Shown here one piece after another: positions 54,487-64,000 of a stretch of 64,000 bases of DNA. The first letter of the stretch is position 1; every line of letters begins with the position of its first letter. The position numbers were made by a program, and so were the translations under genes. The DNA comes from Agrobacterium vitis. GTDB lineage: Bacteria; Pseudomonadota; Alphaproteobacteria; Rhizobiales; Rhizobiaceae. The stretch lies in assembly GCF_037039395.1 (NCBI RefSeq), contig NZ_CP146242.1, positions 1,656,001-1,720,000 on the forward strand, in the 5' to 3' direction. The notes beneath the pieces were generated by a model that saw nothing but the letters and a program-made list of their open reading frames with translations, searched no databases and had not been told where the DNA came from.

Positions 54487-55476
54487 ATGGTGAAGAAACT
54501 TGCCCTTCTGGGCGCGGGCCGCATTGGCAAAGTGCATGCCAAGGCCATTGGCGAGGACAAGCGCGCCCAATTGGTGGCCGTTGCAGACGCTTTCCCCGAC
54601 GCTGCCAAGGCGATTGCCGATGCTTATGGCGCAGCGGTCAAGACCATTGAAGAGATCGAAGCCGATGCCTCGATTGATGCGGTGCTGATCTGCACTCCCA
54701 CCAACACCCATTCCGACCTAATCGAGCGCTTCACTGCCGCTGGCAAGGCCGTGTTCTGCGAAAAGCCGATTGATCTGGATGTGAAGCGGGCCGAAGCCTG
54801 CGCCGAAGTCGTGCGCGCCAACGGCGGCAAGGTGATGCTGGGCTTTAACCGTCGCTTCGATCCGCATTTTCAGGCGGTTCGCAAGGCGATTGACGATGGC
54901 AAGATCGGCAAGGTTGAGATGGTCACCATCACCAGCCGCGACCCGGGTGCGCCCCCGCCAGAATATATTAAAGTGTCCGGCGGTATTTTCCGCGATATGA
55001 CCATCCATGATTTCGACATTGCCCGCTTCCTGCTGGGCGAGGAAATCACCTCCGTCATGGCATCGGCCTCGGTGCTGGTTGATCCCAAGATTGGCGAACT
55101 GGGCGACTTTGATAGCGCCAGCCTTGTGCTGACCACGGCCTCTGGCCGTCAGGCGATCATCTCCAACTCGCGGCGCGCCACCTATGGCTATGACCAGCGC
55201 ATTGAAGTGCATGGCTCGGAAGGCTCGGTGGCCGCTGAAAACCAGCGCCCGGTCTCGATTGAGATCGCCACCAAGGATGGCTACACCCGCCCGCCGCTGC
55301 ATGATTTCTTCATGACTCGTTACACTGCGGCTTATGCGGCTGAAATTTCGGCTTTCCTTGACTTTATCGAGAGCGGAAAGGCACCATCGCCATCCATCGA
55401 AGACGGCTTGATTGCGCTGAAACTGGCGGATGCAGCGGTCAAGGCTGCCAAGGAAAAGATCGTCGTTACGCTGTAA
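54487..55476 (+). CDS. idhA: inositol 2-dehydrogenase
   Basis: NAD-dependent oxidation of myo-inositol to 2-keto-myo-inositol, the first catabolic step. A GFO/IDH/MOCA protein of 329 residues: LALLGAGRIGKVHAKAI is the Rossmann motif, CEKPIDLD has the catalytic Lys, and GGIFRDMTIHDFDIARFLLG has the catalytic Asp and His. GGAGGAG precedes the ATG at 54487. Divergent from iolR. Confidence 0.95.
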   Translation: MVKKLALLGAGRIGKVHAKAIGEDKRAQLVAVADAFPDAAKAIADAYGAAVKTIEEIEADASIDAVLICTPTNTHSDLIERFTAAGKAVFCEKPIDLDVKRAEACAEVVRANGGKVMLGFNRRFDPHFQAVRKAIDDGKIGKVEMVTITSRDPGAPPPEYIKVSGGIFRDMTIHDFDIARFLLGEEITSVMASASVLVDPKIGELGDFDSASLVLTTASGRQAIISNSRRATYGYDQRIEVHGSEGSVAAENQRPVSIEIATKDGYTRPPLHDFFMTRYTAAYAAEISAFLDFIESGKAPSPSIEDGLIALKLADAAVKAAKEKIVVTL

Positions 55477-55497
55477 TCGAGAGTGTCCCCAAAGGTT

Positions 55498-55529
55498 AAT
55501 AGCCGGGTTTTTCCAAAACCCGGCTATTT
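55498..55529 (+). terminator. hairpin after idhA, probable terminator
   Basis: ATAGCCGGGTTTT-TCC-AAAACCCGGCTAT, 22 bases after the idhA stop, followed by TTTG. Strong stem, weak T tract. Confidence 0.75.
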
Positions 55530-55570
55530 GCAAGGCATGTTGCCAATCATCAATGCCTGAACATTCTTGA

Positions 55571-55646
55571 CTGCGTCATTCCTTAAATCTGACCCGATTT
55601 GAGGGGAGAATTATGCAGCAAATTTAAAGTGCTACCGCATCCTGCC
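55571..55646. repeat. degenerate palindromic repeat, module A plus start of B
   Basis: CTGCGTCATTCCTTAAATC ... GAGAATTATGCAGCAAATTT then AAAGTGCTACCGCATC, a decayed version of the A-B junction at 29718-29790. Confidence 0.65.
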
Positions 55647-55702
55647 AGTGGGTTTAGCCTGGGTAAGATTTGCAAAGCAACGGATGTTTCAGGAAGATGT
55701 GC

Positions 55703-56707
55703 ATGACATTCACTCCCAAATTTTTCAAATTCGTCAGGCTTTTCTCCGTCTTCGCTTTATCATCGGCATCCTCCCTGGCAACGGCTGCAGAAGGACCATC
55801 ACGCCTTCCGGACTGGCTGAAAGACCATGTGGGGGAAGGAACCAGCCAGATCGCCCCTGTCGTCCTGGAGAGGGCGCGTGCGCTCTATCTCGCTAGAGTG
55901 GCAGAAGGGAAGGTCAGGAACGCATGTTACTTCGCGATGGATGCCACACGGCCGAACGACCGTACCGACGGCGTCTCCGGAGGCCGCTTCTATGTCATCT
56001 GTGAAGCGGACCGATCCTTTCGGGTCATCTCAGCGGGACACGGTGGCGGGCGCAATCTCGGAGGCGCCGTCAATTTTTCGAATGGGCGGGAATGCGCCAA
56101 GAACTTTGGCAACGCCCTGGATTCAAATCTGACGGCGGGCGGTGCTTACATGACGAGCGAGATCAAGACGTCCTTCAAAGGCTACTATCGCACCTCCGCC
56201 AACCAGGAATCTTTCCTGACACGTTCTTTCGTCCAGTTCGATGGAACCGGTGAGACCGCCAATGCCCGCCAGCGGGCTATTGGCGGGCATGCGGCGGCAT
56301 TGGTCTCCGGAATTTGCATGCTGAAAAAGCCTGAGAGTACCTATGCCAATCGAGACGGCTATGTCCCGCGCGGTAATCTCGTCACCTACCCCGCTGGTCG
56401 CAGTGACGGCTGCACAAGTTGGTCGCCCGACGATGCGCCTCAAGTCCTGTCGCTGGTCAAGGATAACCCCACCACCCTCTATATCTATCCTGAGTCGCGA
56501 GACATCAACGCAGTTTCCCGGGACTTGGCGGCAGGCCGATCCTCGTCAGCGAATAAGACCTATTGGAATAATGCCTGCCTGAAGGAAATTGGCTCCCCGA
56601 CCTTTTGGCCCAAGGAAAAGCTCGAGCCGATTATCGCTCAATACAAGATGGATCATCCCGCACCTCCACCCCGTCCCGTTCCGATCTGCGACGTGCCATC
56701 TCATTGA
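55703..56707 (+). CDS. secreted protein resembling YkuD_2-type murein L,D-transpeptidases
   Basis: A 334-residue exported protein. Signal region FVRLFSVFALSSASSLATAA (residues 9-28). The later part matches the layout of the murein L,D-transpeptidase catalytic family (YkuD_2): RFYVICEADRSFRVISAGHG, then SNLTAGGAYMTSE, RAIGGHAAAL with the conserved His, and GRSDGCTSWSP containing the S-x-G-C active-site pattern with Cys. It would crosslink or modify peptidoglycan. The ATG at 55703 has AGGAAG six bases upstream; 55697 is the alternative. It stands alone between repeats. Confidence 0.65.
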   Translation: MTFTPKFFKFVRLFSVFALSSASSLATAAEGPSRLPDWLKDHVGEGTSQIAPVVLERARALYLARVAEGKVRNACYFAMDATRPNDRTDGVSGGRFYVICEADRSFRVISAGHGGGRNLGGAVNFSNGRECAKNFGNALDSNLTAGGAYMTSEIKTSFKGYYRTSANQESFLTRSFVQFDGTGETANARQRAIGGHAAALVSGICMLKKPESTYANRDGYVPRGNLVTYPAGRSDGCTSWSPDDAPQVLSLVKDNPTTLYIYPESRDINAVSRDLAAGRSSSANKTYWNNACLKEIGSPTFWPKEKLEPIIAQYKMDHPAPPPRPVPICDVPSH

Positions 56708-56818
56708 TTGTCGATTTTCATCAAGCACTGGTATTAGAAGCAGGTAATCCCATTCCGTGTCGGGACGGTTCTATCGCATCATGCAGAACAGAATCGGCAC
56801 GATGCACTCCGGGTCTCC

Positions 56819-56886
56819 CTACTGCATAATTTATTGAATCGGTTGAAAGAGAAAATTATGCGGCAGATATAAAGTGCTACAGCGCC
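56819..56886. repeat. palindromic repeat, module A with B end
   Basis: CTACTGCATAATTTATTG ... GAGAAAATTATGCGGCAG (56819-56867), then AAAGTGCTACAGCGCC. The TGCTACAGCG start of module B overlaps the stop codon (56877-56879) of the LacI-family gene. Confidence 0.78.
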
Positions 56887-57908
56887 GGCTTCGACGTCGA
56901 TTTGCGCGGGATAAGCGTTGGGGCCGAGATCCGTATCCTGTCTTCAGCCGAGACCGCCTCGCTCAGTAATAGATCCAAAGCATGCGATGCGATTTGGTCG
57001 AAGGGAACCCGGACCGTTGTCAGCGGAGTGGGGAGATGATTGACAATCGGAATGTCATTATATCCAACCACTGAAACCTCATGGGGTACGGAAATTCCAA
57101 GGCGCGAAAGGCCCGAGAGCGCACCGATAGCCGTGTTGTCGTTGACGGCAAAGATTGCTGTCGGACGGTTTTCCAACCGCATCAGACATTCTGCGGCTTC
57201 CGCGCCGGCGTCGATCCCGAAGGTCGATGGAACGATTGCCTCTGGAAAAACCGGAAGCCCTGCTTCTTGCATAGCCTGCCTGTAGCCTTCCACCCGCCCG
57301 ACGGCGCTGGAAGCATAAGATGGCCCTGCAATCACCCCAATATGCCGATGGCCCAGGTCTATCAGGTGGCGTGTTGCCAGGTACCCGCCCAACCTGTCAT
57401 CGCCAACGGAACAGAGGCTTGCCCCGGCCGTGCGAAGAGCGAAGACATGGGGTACTCCCCGCGCGATGAGGTCGTCAGCAAAATCATCATCCAGCCTTGC
57501 TGTCGACAGGATGAGCCCATCGACACCACGGTTCAAAAGTGATTCGGCAGCAAGCCTGTCTGCTCTTGGCTTGTCATCGGTTGTCGCGACAATTGCGAAG
57601 CGACCGCTTCTGCTACAGGCCTTCGCCAGCGACTCGTAAAGCATGGCCATGACTGTATCGGTCAAGCGGGGCACGATGATGCCGACAGTCATTGTGCTAC
57701 CGCGCCTCAAGCTCGCCGCCGAGATATCCCGCACATACCCCATCTCTTCTGCAATCTTGCGGACGCGGCGAGCCGTATCGTTATCGGAACGGGGAAGACG
57801 CTCATCCAGAATGCGCGATACCGTTGATTTTGAGACACCGGCAGCCGACGCGACATCGAGAATTGTCACACGTCCCAGACGCCCGGCATCTTCGGTCCTT
57901 ACATTCAT
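56877..57908 (-). CDS. LacI-family transcriptional regulator
   Basis: A 343-residue repressor. The helix-turn-helix and hinge are near the N terminus (VTILDVASAAGVSKSTVSRI, then SAASLRRG), followed by a periplasmic-binding-like sensor (TVGIIVPRLTDTVMAMLYES, GVDGLILSTARL, HIGVIAGPSYASSAVGRVEG, IFAVNDNTAIGALSGL, SVVGYNDIPI). ATG at 57908 has GGAGA upstream; an ATG at 57953 has none. Divergent from a DapA-like lyase whose promoter contains a perfect LacI-type operator. Its stop codon lies within a repeat module. Confidence 0.92.
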   Translation of the reverse strand: MNVRTEDAGRLGRVTILDVASAAGVSKSTVSRILDERLPRSDNDTARRVRKIAEEMGYVRDISAASLRRGSTMTVGIIVPRLTDTVMAMLYESLAKACSRSGRFAIVATTDDKPRADRLAAESLLNRGVDGLILSTARLDDDFADDLIARGVPHVFALRTAGASLCSVGDDRLGGYLATRHLIDLGHRHIGVIAGPSYASSAVGRVEGYRQAMQEAGLPVFPEAIVPSTFGIDAGAEAAECLMRLENRPTAIFAVNDNTAIGALSGLSRLGISVPHEVSVVGYNDIPIVNHLPTPLTTVRVPFDQIASHALDLLLSEAVSAEDRIRISAPTLIPRKSTSKPAL

Positions 57909-57968
57909 TCCACATTCTCCGCTGAAGCCCTGCGCAATTGCAGTTTCAACCATGCATTAAAAAAAATA

Positions 57969-58010
57969 TTGACTCCAGTAAAATCAGAACCGATATTGGG
58001 AACGTTCCCA
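57969..58010 (+). promoter_or_regulatory. promoter and LacI-type operator of the DapA-like/MFS cluster
   Basis: TTGACT (57969-57974), 17-base spacer, GATATT (57992-57997), then the perfect 14-bp palindrome TGGGAACGTTCCCA (57997-58010) with the central CG of LacI-family operators. The operator covers the transcription start, so repressor binding would block initiation. Confidence 0.82.
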
Positions 58011-58070
58011 TTAACGATCCTATCGCCGGTCGCTGAAGCGGGCGGCGGCTATCTGAGGAGGAGATACCCG

Positions 58071-59018
58071 ATGCAACCGATGGATATGAGAGGGCTCAGC
58101 CCGGCACCAGTCACTGCTTTCACCCGCGATGGTGAGGTCGATTATGCTGCCAATACCCGCATCGCCAAGTGGCTTGCAGGAATGGACGGCGTAAAAAGCC
58201 TTGTCATTCTTGGTCATGCCGGCGAAGGCACTTTCCTGACGGAAGAAGAGCGACTGAAGCTCATCCGCACCTATGTAGAGGCCGTCGATGGTCGGATTCC
58301 GATCATTGCTGGCATCACCGGCGAAGGCACCCGGGTCGCAGCGGAAGAAGCCAAGAAGTGCAAGGCAGCCGGGGCAACTGGCGCACTGGTTTATCCTAAC
58401 CATGGTTGGCTCCGTTTCGGCTTCCAGAAGGGCGCCCCGCAGGATCGCTACAAGGCGATCTGGCAGGAATCCGGTCTGCAATGCATTCTCTTCCAGTATC
58501 CGGATGCCACCAAAGCGTCCTATGACCTGGACACCCAGCTTGCAATCGCGACCCAGGATGGCGTCGTTGCCACCAAGAACGGTGTGCGCAATATGAAGCG
58601 CTGGTACGTTGAGATCCCGGAGCTCAAAAAGGCCAATCCCAACCTTCAAATCCTGAGTTGCCACGACGAATGGTTGCTGCCAACCATGTTCGATGTTGAC
58701 GGCCTGCTCGTCGGTTACGGAAATATCGCCCCGGAACTCCTGATCGACCTGATCAAGGCGGGCAAGGCGCAGAACTATCCCGAAGCACGCAAGCTTTTCG
58801 AGCAACTCCTTCCGGTTACCCGAGCCGTGTACCATCGGGGTTCTCACATGGAAGGCACCGTGGCTCTCAAGCTCGGTCTCGTCCATCGTGGCGTCCTGGA
58901 GCACGCCACAATCCGCGAACCCCTGAAGAATCTCGGTGAGAAGGCCGAGGCTGAAATCTTTGCGGCCTTCGATGCTGCCGGAATCGGCCGTGTTGAGCAA
59001 CTGATGGCGGCCGAATAG
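58071..59018 (+). CDS. dihydrodipicolinate synthase (DapA) family aldolase/lyase
   Basis: A 315-residue class I aldolase of the DapA/NAL superfamily. PAPVTAFTRDGEVDYAAN at the N terminus, LVILGHAGEGTFLTEEER, IPIIAGITGEGTRVA, FQYPDATKASYD with the conserved Tyr, and VVATKNGVRNMKRWY with the Schiff-base Lys. Because it is catabolically regulated and linked to an MFS carrier, it probably acts on a 2-keto sugar acid rather than in lysine synthesis. GGAGGAG fixes the ATG at 58071. Confidence 0.88.
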   Translation: MQPMDMRGLSPAPVTAFTRDGEVDYAANTRIAKWLAGMDGVKSLVILGHAGEGTFLTEEERLKLIRTYVEAVDGRIPIIAGITGEGTRVAAEEAKKCKAAGATGALVYPNHGWLRFGFQKGAPQDRYKAIWQESGLQCILFQYPDATKASYDLDTQLAIATQDGVVATKNGVRNMKRWYVEIPELKKANPNLQILSCHDEWLLPTMFDVDGLLVGYGNIAPELLIDLIKAGKAQNYPEARKLFEQLLPVTRAVYHRGSHMEGTVALKLGLVHRGVLEHATIREPLKNLGEKAEAEIFAAFDAAGIGRVEQLMAAE

Positions 59019-59335
59019 TCCGCAACTCCCCGCTTGTCATACCAAGGCGTGACGATGCTCCCGCATCTTCGCCTTGCTGGCAACAAAGGAATACGAACGG
59101 TCATTTCAATGATCGTTCGTATCAGGCGGGGGCATTCCAAGGGGAGGATATTGCGGCCGCATCTGGGAGTGATGCACCGCATCCGCACCGACTGCTATGC
59201 TTGGTGCGTACCTCACCGTGAAGAGCCGCGTCTTCCGGATTCTCGGTCATCCTGTGTCCAAATCCAGAAGTCGAGACGATCAACGCGTAGGTTCGACGCC
59301 GGCTGGGAGAATGAGCCAGGCAGAGGGAGGATATC
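59019..59335. other. intergenic region with a strong hairpin
   Basis: No gene recognised. A 14-bp stem with one mismatch, ATACGAACGGTCAT-TTCA-ATGATCGTTCGTAT (59091-59122), lies 72 bases after the lyase stop. It has no U tract, so it may be a processing or partial termination structure between the lyase and MFS genes, or an operator. Confidence 0.65.
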
Positions 59336-60718
59336 ATGAATATTGAACAACGGATCACCGCGGCGTCGCCGCTTGTTGACCCGCAAGCTGAAATCAGTGC
59401 GCGCCTTGAAAGGCTGCCCGTCACCCGCGAGGTTTTCTGGGCGCGGAACATTGTCGGCGCTGCAACCTTCTTTGACGGCTACACCGTCATCGCAATAGCC
59501 TATGCCATGCCGGTTCTGGTTCGTGAGTGGAACCTCACTCCGGGACAAACCGGCATGATCCTGTCCATGGGCTATCTCGGGCAGTTGATTGGCGCGGTCT
59601 GCTTTGGTTGGATGGCTGAAAAGATTGGTCGCTTGAAAGTCCTGCTGTTCACCATTCTGCTTTTTGTCAGCATGGATATTGCGTGCTTGTTTGCCGCAGG
59701 CGCTGGCATGATGATGGCATTCCGGTTCGTACAAGGCATTGGAACCGGCGGTGAAGTGCCGGTCGCCAGCGCTTATATCAACGAGCTGATCGGCTCAAAA
59801 GGGCGCGGTCGGTTCTTTCTATTGTACGAGGTCATGTTTCTGCTTGGCCTGGTGGGGGCAGGCTTGATCGGATACTTCATGGTCCCGCTCTATGGTTGGA
59901 AAGCCATGTTCGTCGTCGGCCTAGTTCCCGCAATTCTGATGATCCCGCTGCGCTGGTTCCTGCATGAATCTCCTCGCTGGTTGGTTGCCAATGGTCGGTA
60001 TGAAGAAGCTGACCGTATCGTCGCCAAGTTGGAGAACAGCGCCCGGGCCGCCGGCAATGAACTGCCTGAGCCAAAAATCGTCGCCGCGCCCATGCGTCGC
60101 AAATCCGACTGGCGCGAACTGTTTCAGGGGATTTATCTTAAGCGCACATTGTCGATATGGGCCATGTGGTTCTGCGCTTATATGGTGGCCAATGGCACGA
60201 TCACCTGGCTTCCGACCCTTTACCGCCAGACATTCAATCTCCCGCTTGAAACAAGTATCCTCTACGGCTTTATCACCTCGGTCGGCGGCGTCATCGCGGC
60301 TATTATCTGCGCGTTGCTCATCGACAAAGTTGGCCGTAAACGCTGGTATACCGGTGCTCTTCTGATCGCACCGATCCCACTGGTCATTCTCGCGTGGCTA
60401 GGAGCGACGTCAGCAATTCAGGTTCTGGTTCTTGCTGGCCTTGCATATGCGATTGTCCAGACTGTGACGTTTTCGCTGTACCTTTATTCCTCGGAAATCT
60501 ACCCGACACGCCTGCGTGCTATCGGCACGGGCACAGGTAGCGCCTGGCTACGGCTCGGATCTTCGGCTGGCCCAATCGCTGTCGGCTGGGTTATGTCCTC
60601 AATGGGCATCCAATATGTTTTCGGGGCTTTCGCAGTAATTTTGCTAATTGGCGCTCTCGTAACGGCTCTCTTCGCAGTGGAGACAAAAGACCGCGTTCTT
60701 GAGGAACTCTCCCCCTGA
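59336..60718 (+). CDS. MFS transporter, sugar/aromatic acid:H+ symporter type
   Basis: Inner-membrane carrier of 460 residues with about twelve hydrophobic segments. The motif GWMAEKIGRLKVL follows TM2 (G-x3-D-x2-GR type), RFVQGIGTGGEVPVASAYIN is the TM4 motif, and LRWFLHESPRWLVANGRYEEA is the sugar-porter-like loop before a cytoplasmic insert. It resembles AAHS/SV2-like acid transporters. GGGAGGATATC precedes the ATG. Together with the DapA-like lyase it suggests uptake and cleavage of an organic or sugar acid. Confidence 0.9.
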   Translation: MNIEQRITAASPLVDPQAEISARLERLPVTREVFWARNIVGAATFFDGYTVIAIAYAMPVLVREWNLTPGQTGMILSMGYLGQLIGAVCFGWMAEKIGRLKVLLFTILLFVSMDIACLFAAGAGMMMAFRFVQGIGTGGEVPVASAYINELIGSKGRGRFFLLYEVMFLLGLVGAGLIGYFMVPLYGWKAMFVVGLVPAILMIPLRWFLHESPRWLVANGRYEEADRIVAKLENSARAAGNELPEPKIVAAPMRRKSDWRELFQGIYLKRTLSIWAMWFCAYMVANGTITWLPTLYRQTFNLPLETSILYGFITSVGGVIAAIICALLIDKVGRKRWYTGALLIAPIPLVILAWLGATSAIQVLVLAGLAYAIVQTVTFSLYLYSSEIYPTRLRAIGTGTGSAWLRLGSSAGPIAVGWVMSSMGIQYVFGAFAVILLIGALVTALFAVETKDRVLEELSP

Positions 60719-60726
60719 CAAGACGA

Positions 60727-60767
60727 CGCCAGATGGCTTGGCCACTCACCACCAAAGCCATCTGGCG
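60727..60767 (+). terminator. hairpin after the MFS gene, possible terminator
   Basis: CGCCAGATGGCT ... AGCCATCTGGCG with a loop of about 17 bases, nine bases after the stop. No U tract, so function is uncertain. Confidence 0.55.
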
Positions 60768-60994
60768 ATAGTTCAGCTCGTGGCAACAGTTAAAGACGTC
60801 GCGCCTTGAACTCTCCCGGAGTTTGGATCGTTTGCAATTTGAGTTATAGGCATTGAATTTGTTCGTTTAGGTTTGCTCCAGTTGGCGGATGCGGATGAGT
60901 TTGCGCATCGTTCAGGATTGTGGAAAGTGACGTCTGGGGGATTGTGGAGCGCTATGGTGAGTGCCGTGTTGGCGCAAGTGAAGCCAAGAAACGC
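60768..60994. other. intergenic region between the MFS gene and the rRNA operon
   Basis: No gene, repeat or RNA recognised. It lies between convergent transcription units. Confidence 0.45.
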
Positions 60995-61018
60995 CAAAAA
61001 GCCCCGTTGGGGGCTTTG
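60995..61018 (-). terminator. rRNA operon terminator
   Basis: On the minus strand AAAGCCCCC-AAC-GGGGCTTTTT, a GC stem with five U, 32 bases after the tRNA 3' end. Confidence 0.88.
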
Positions 61019-61047
61019 ATGTTATAGCAGGGTTGGTATAGCGGGGG

Positions 61048-61126
<79 letters not shown>

Positions 61127-61354
61127 TTACCATTCTTGCATCCCGTTTGGGATATATTTCGACAGATCAAACGATTTTTGTTTGGGTTACCACCCGGGTT
61201 TTGTGGGCGGTAAGATGTCGAGTTTTGTTATTTTTGCCTCGTATTTCAGGGGCTTTAAAGCGAAAGAGCCGCTTGCGCGGCCCGAGGTTTTCGGCAGGGC
61301 CGAAGTGTGTGAGAGAAGAGTGTTTTGATGTATTTATCAACATTGCCATTAGCA

Positions 61355-61472
61355 GACCTGGCAGCGACCTACTCTCCCGCGTCTTAAGACGAAGTACCAT
61401 TGGCGCAGGGGCGTTTCACGGCCGTGTTCGGAATGGGAACGGGTGCGGCCGCCCCGCCATGACCACCAGGTC
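61355..61472 (-). rRNA. rrf: 5S ribosomal RNA
   Basis: 118 nt on the minus strand. Terminal helix GACCTGG ... CCAGGTC, and conserved segments CCCATTCCGAACACGGCCGT and GGGAGAGTAGGTCGCTGCC. Confidence 0.95.
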
Positions 61473-61807
61473 AGCTAAGGGCAATGTTGATGCTTCGCAT
61501 CAATAGTGTTCCCTTTTCTTTGGCAAACCCATCTTCTTCGCTTGCGCTCAGAAGGGTGCCAAAGCGTTAATACGGAACCGTATTGATGCTTTGCATATGT
61601 GAGAAGCTGGCGGGCGTTGCCCGTTTTTTTTGTGAACACGTCATTCGTCGACGTTTTGCTTGGCGCCTTCGGACGAAGTCCGCAAGCGCAAAGCGCGTCG
61701 CCGATCGTTCGGCGCCCTCGCGGAGCATAGGCTCGTATACGAGCCGCTCATGCGTGAGCGCTAAACAGATGGCTCATCGAGGAAGTCGATGAGCATTGTC
61801 AATGAGA
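61473..61807. other. 23S-5S spacer
   Basis: A long spacer of about 335 bases. It holds short hairpins such as CTCATCGA...TCGATGAG (about 61771-61793) and TGATGCTTCGCATCA (61489-61503), likely processing stems. No tRNA is seen. Confidence 0.7.

Positions 61808-64000
<2,193 letters not shown>

Noticed and set aside
59034..59339. 101-codon frame in the lyase-MFS gap
   Set aside because: Arg/Cys-rich composition, no ribosome binding site, and it crosses the hairpin at 59091.
61490..61805. Possible tRNA in the 23S-5S spacer
   Set aside because: Only short hairpins are visible; no T-loop GTTCAAATC-type sequence or cloverleaf is present.

Overview
The window looks like chromosome from a Rhizobiaceae alphaproteobacterium, most likely the Agrobacterium/Allorhizobium/Rhizobium group. 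The evidence is the mix of genes: a tail-less FtsZ2, NrnC, CycM next to kdsB-pheA, a glpRDSTPQUV glycerol uptake operon, a rhizobial inositol (iol) cluster, an alpha-r14-type small RNA, mosaic palindromic intergenic repeats, and an rRNA operon with an initiator tRNA behind the 5S gene. Nothing suggests a plasmid, a phage or a CRISPR locus. The one clear mobile element is an IS701-family insertion sequence.

Layout. 1-9900: small coiled-coil proteins, an M29 aminopeptidase, YbaK, an ArsC-like reductase, nicotinamide phosphoribosyltransferase (NadV), a large Ala/Pro-rich protein of unknown function, an AEC-type carrier and a hotdog thioesterase. 10000-15900: a phosphomannomutase-family enzyme, a small RNA with three anti-Shine-Dalgarno hairpins, the IS701 element, a sulfatase-superfamily hydrolase and the NrnC exoribonuclease. 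15900-29600: mostly core genes (lepA, ftsZ2, ybaB, dnaX, SRP RNA, a HIT protein, nudC, pheA, kdsB, cycM), plus an XRE-cupin regulator with an acetyltransferase and a GH3 beta-glucosidase.

29700-38650: a glycerol catabolic operon on the minus strand (glpR, glpD, two ATPases, two permeases, a small membrane protein, a binding protein). Candidate GlpR operators made of AAACGAA repeats precede glpR and glpD. Glycerol kinase is not in the window. 38650-46250: an ECF sigma factor with its zinc anti-sigma factor (RpoE-ChrR), surrounded by the gene set typical of this group: FAD oxidoreductase, DUF1365, cyclopropane fatty acid synthase, DUF3833, two short-chain dehydrogenases, DUF2177. Four similar promoter candidates (TGATCC/CAATCC, 18-19 bp, TA-rich -10) precede four transcription units here, suggesting one local singlet-oxygen or membrane-stress regulon.

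46350-55480: two unknown small proteins, then inositol catabolism (iolB, a small membrane protein, iolE, iolD, iolC, iolR, divergent idhA) with IolR-like half-sites and a different twin-palindrome operator at iolD. 55700-60720: an L,D-transpeptidase-like secreted protein, then a LacI regulator divergent from a DapA-family lyase and an MFS carrier, with a perfect 14-bp operator at the lyase promoter. 60990-64000: the 3' end of an rRNA operon on the minus strand (partial 23S, 5S, tRNA-fMet, terminator).

Assignments rest on reading the sequence and on remembered family features. No database search or alignment was run.
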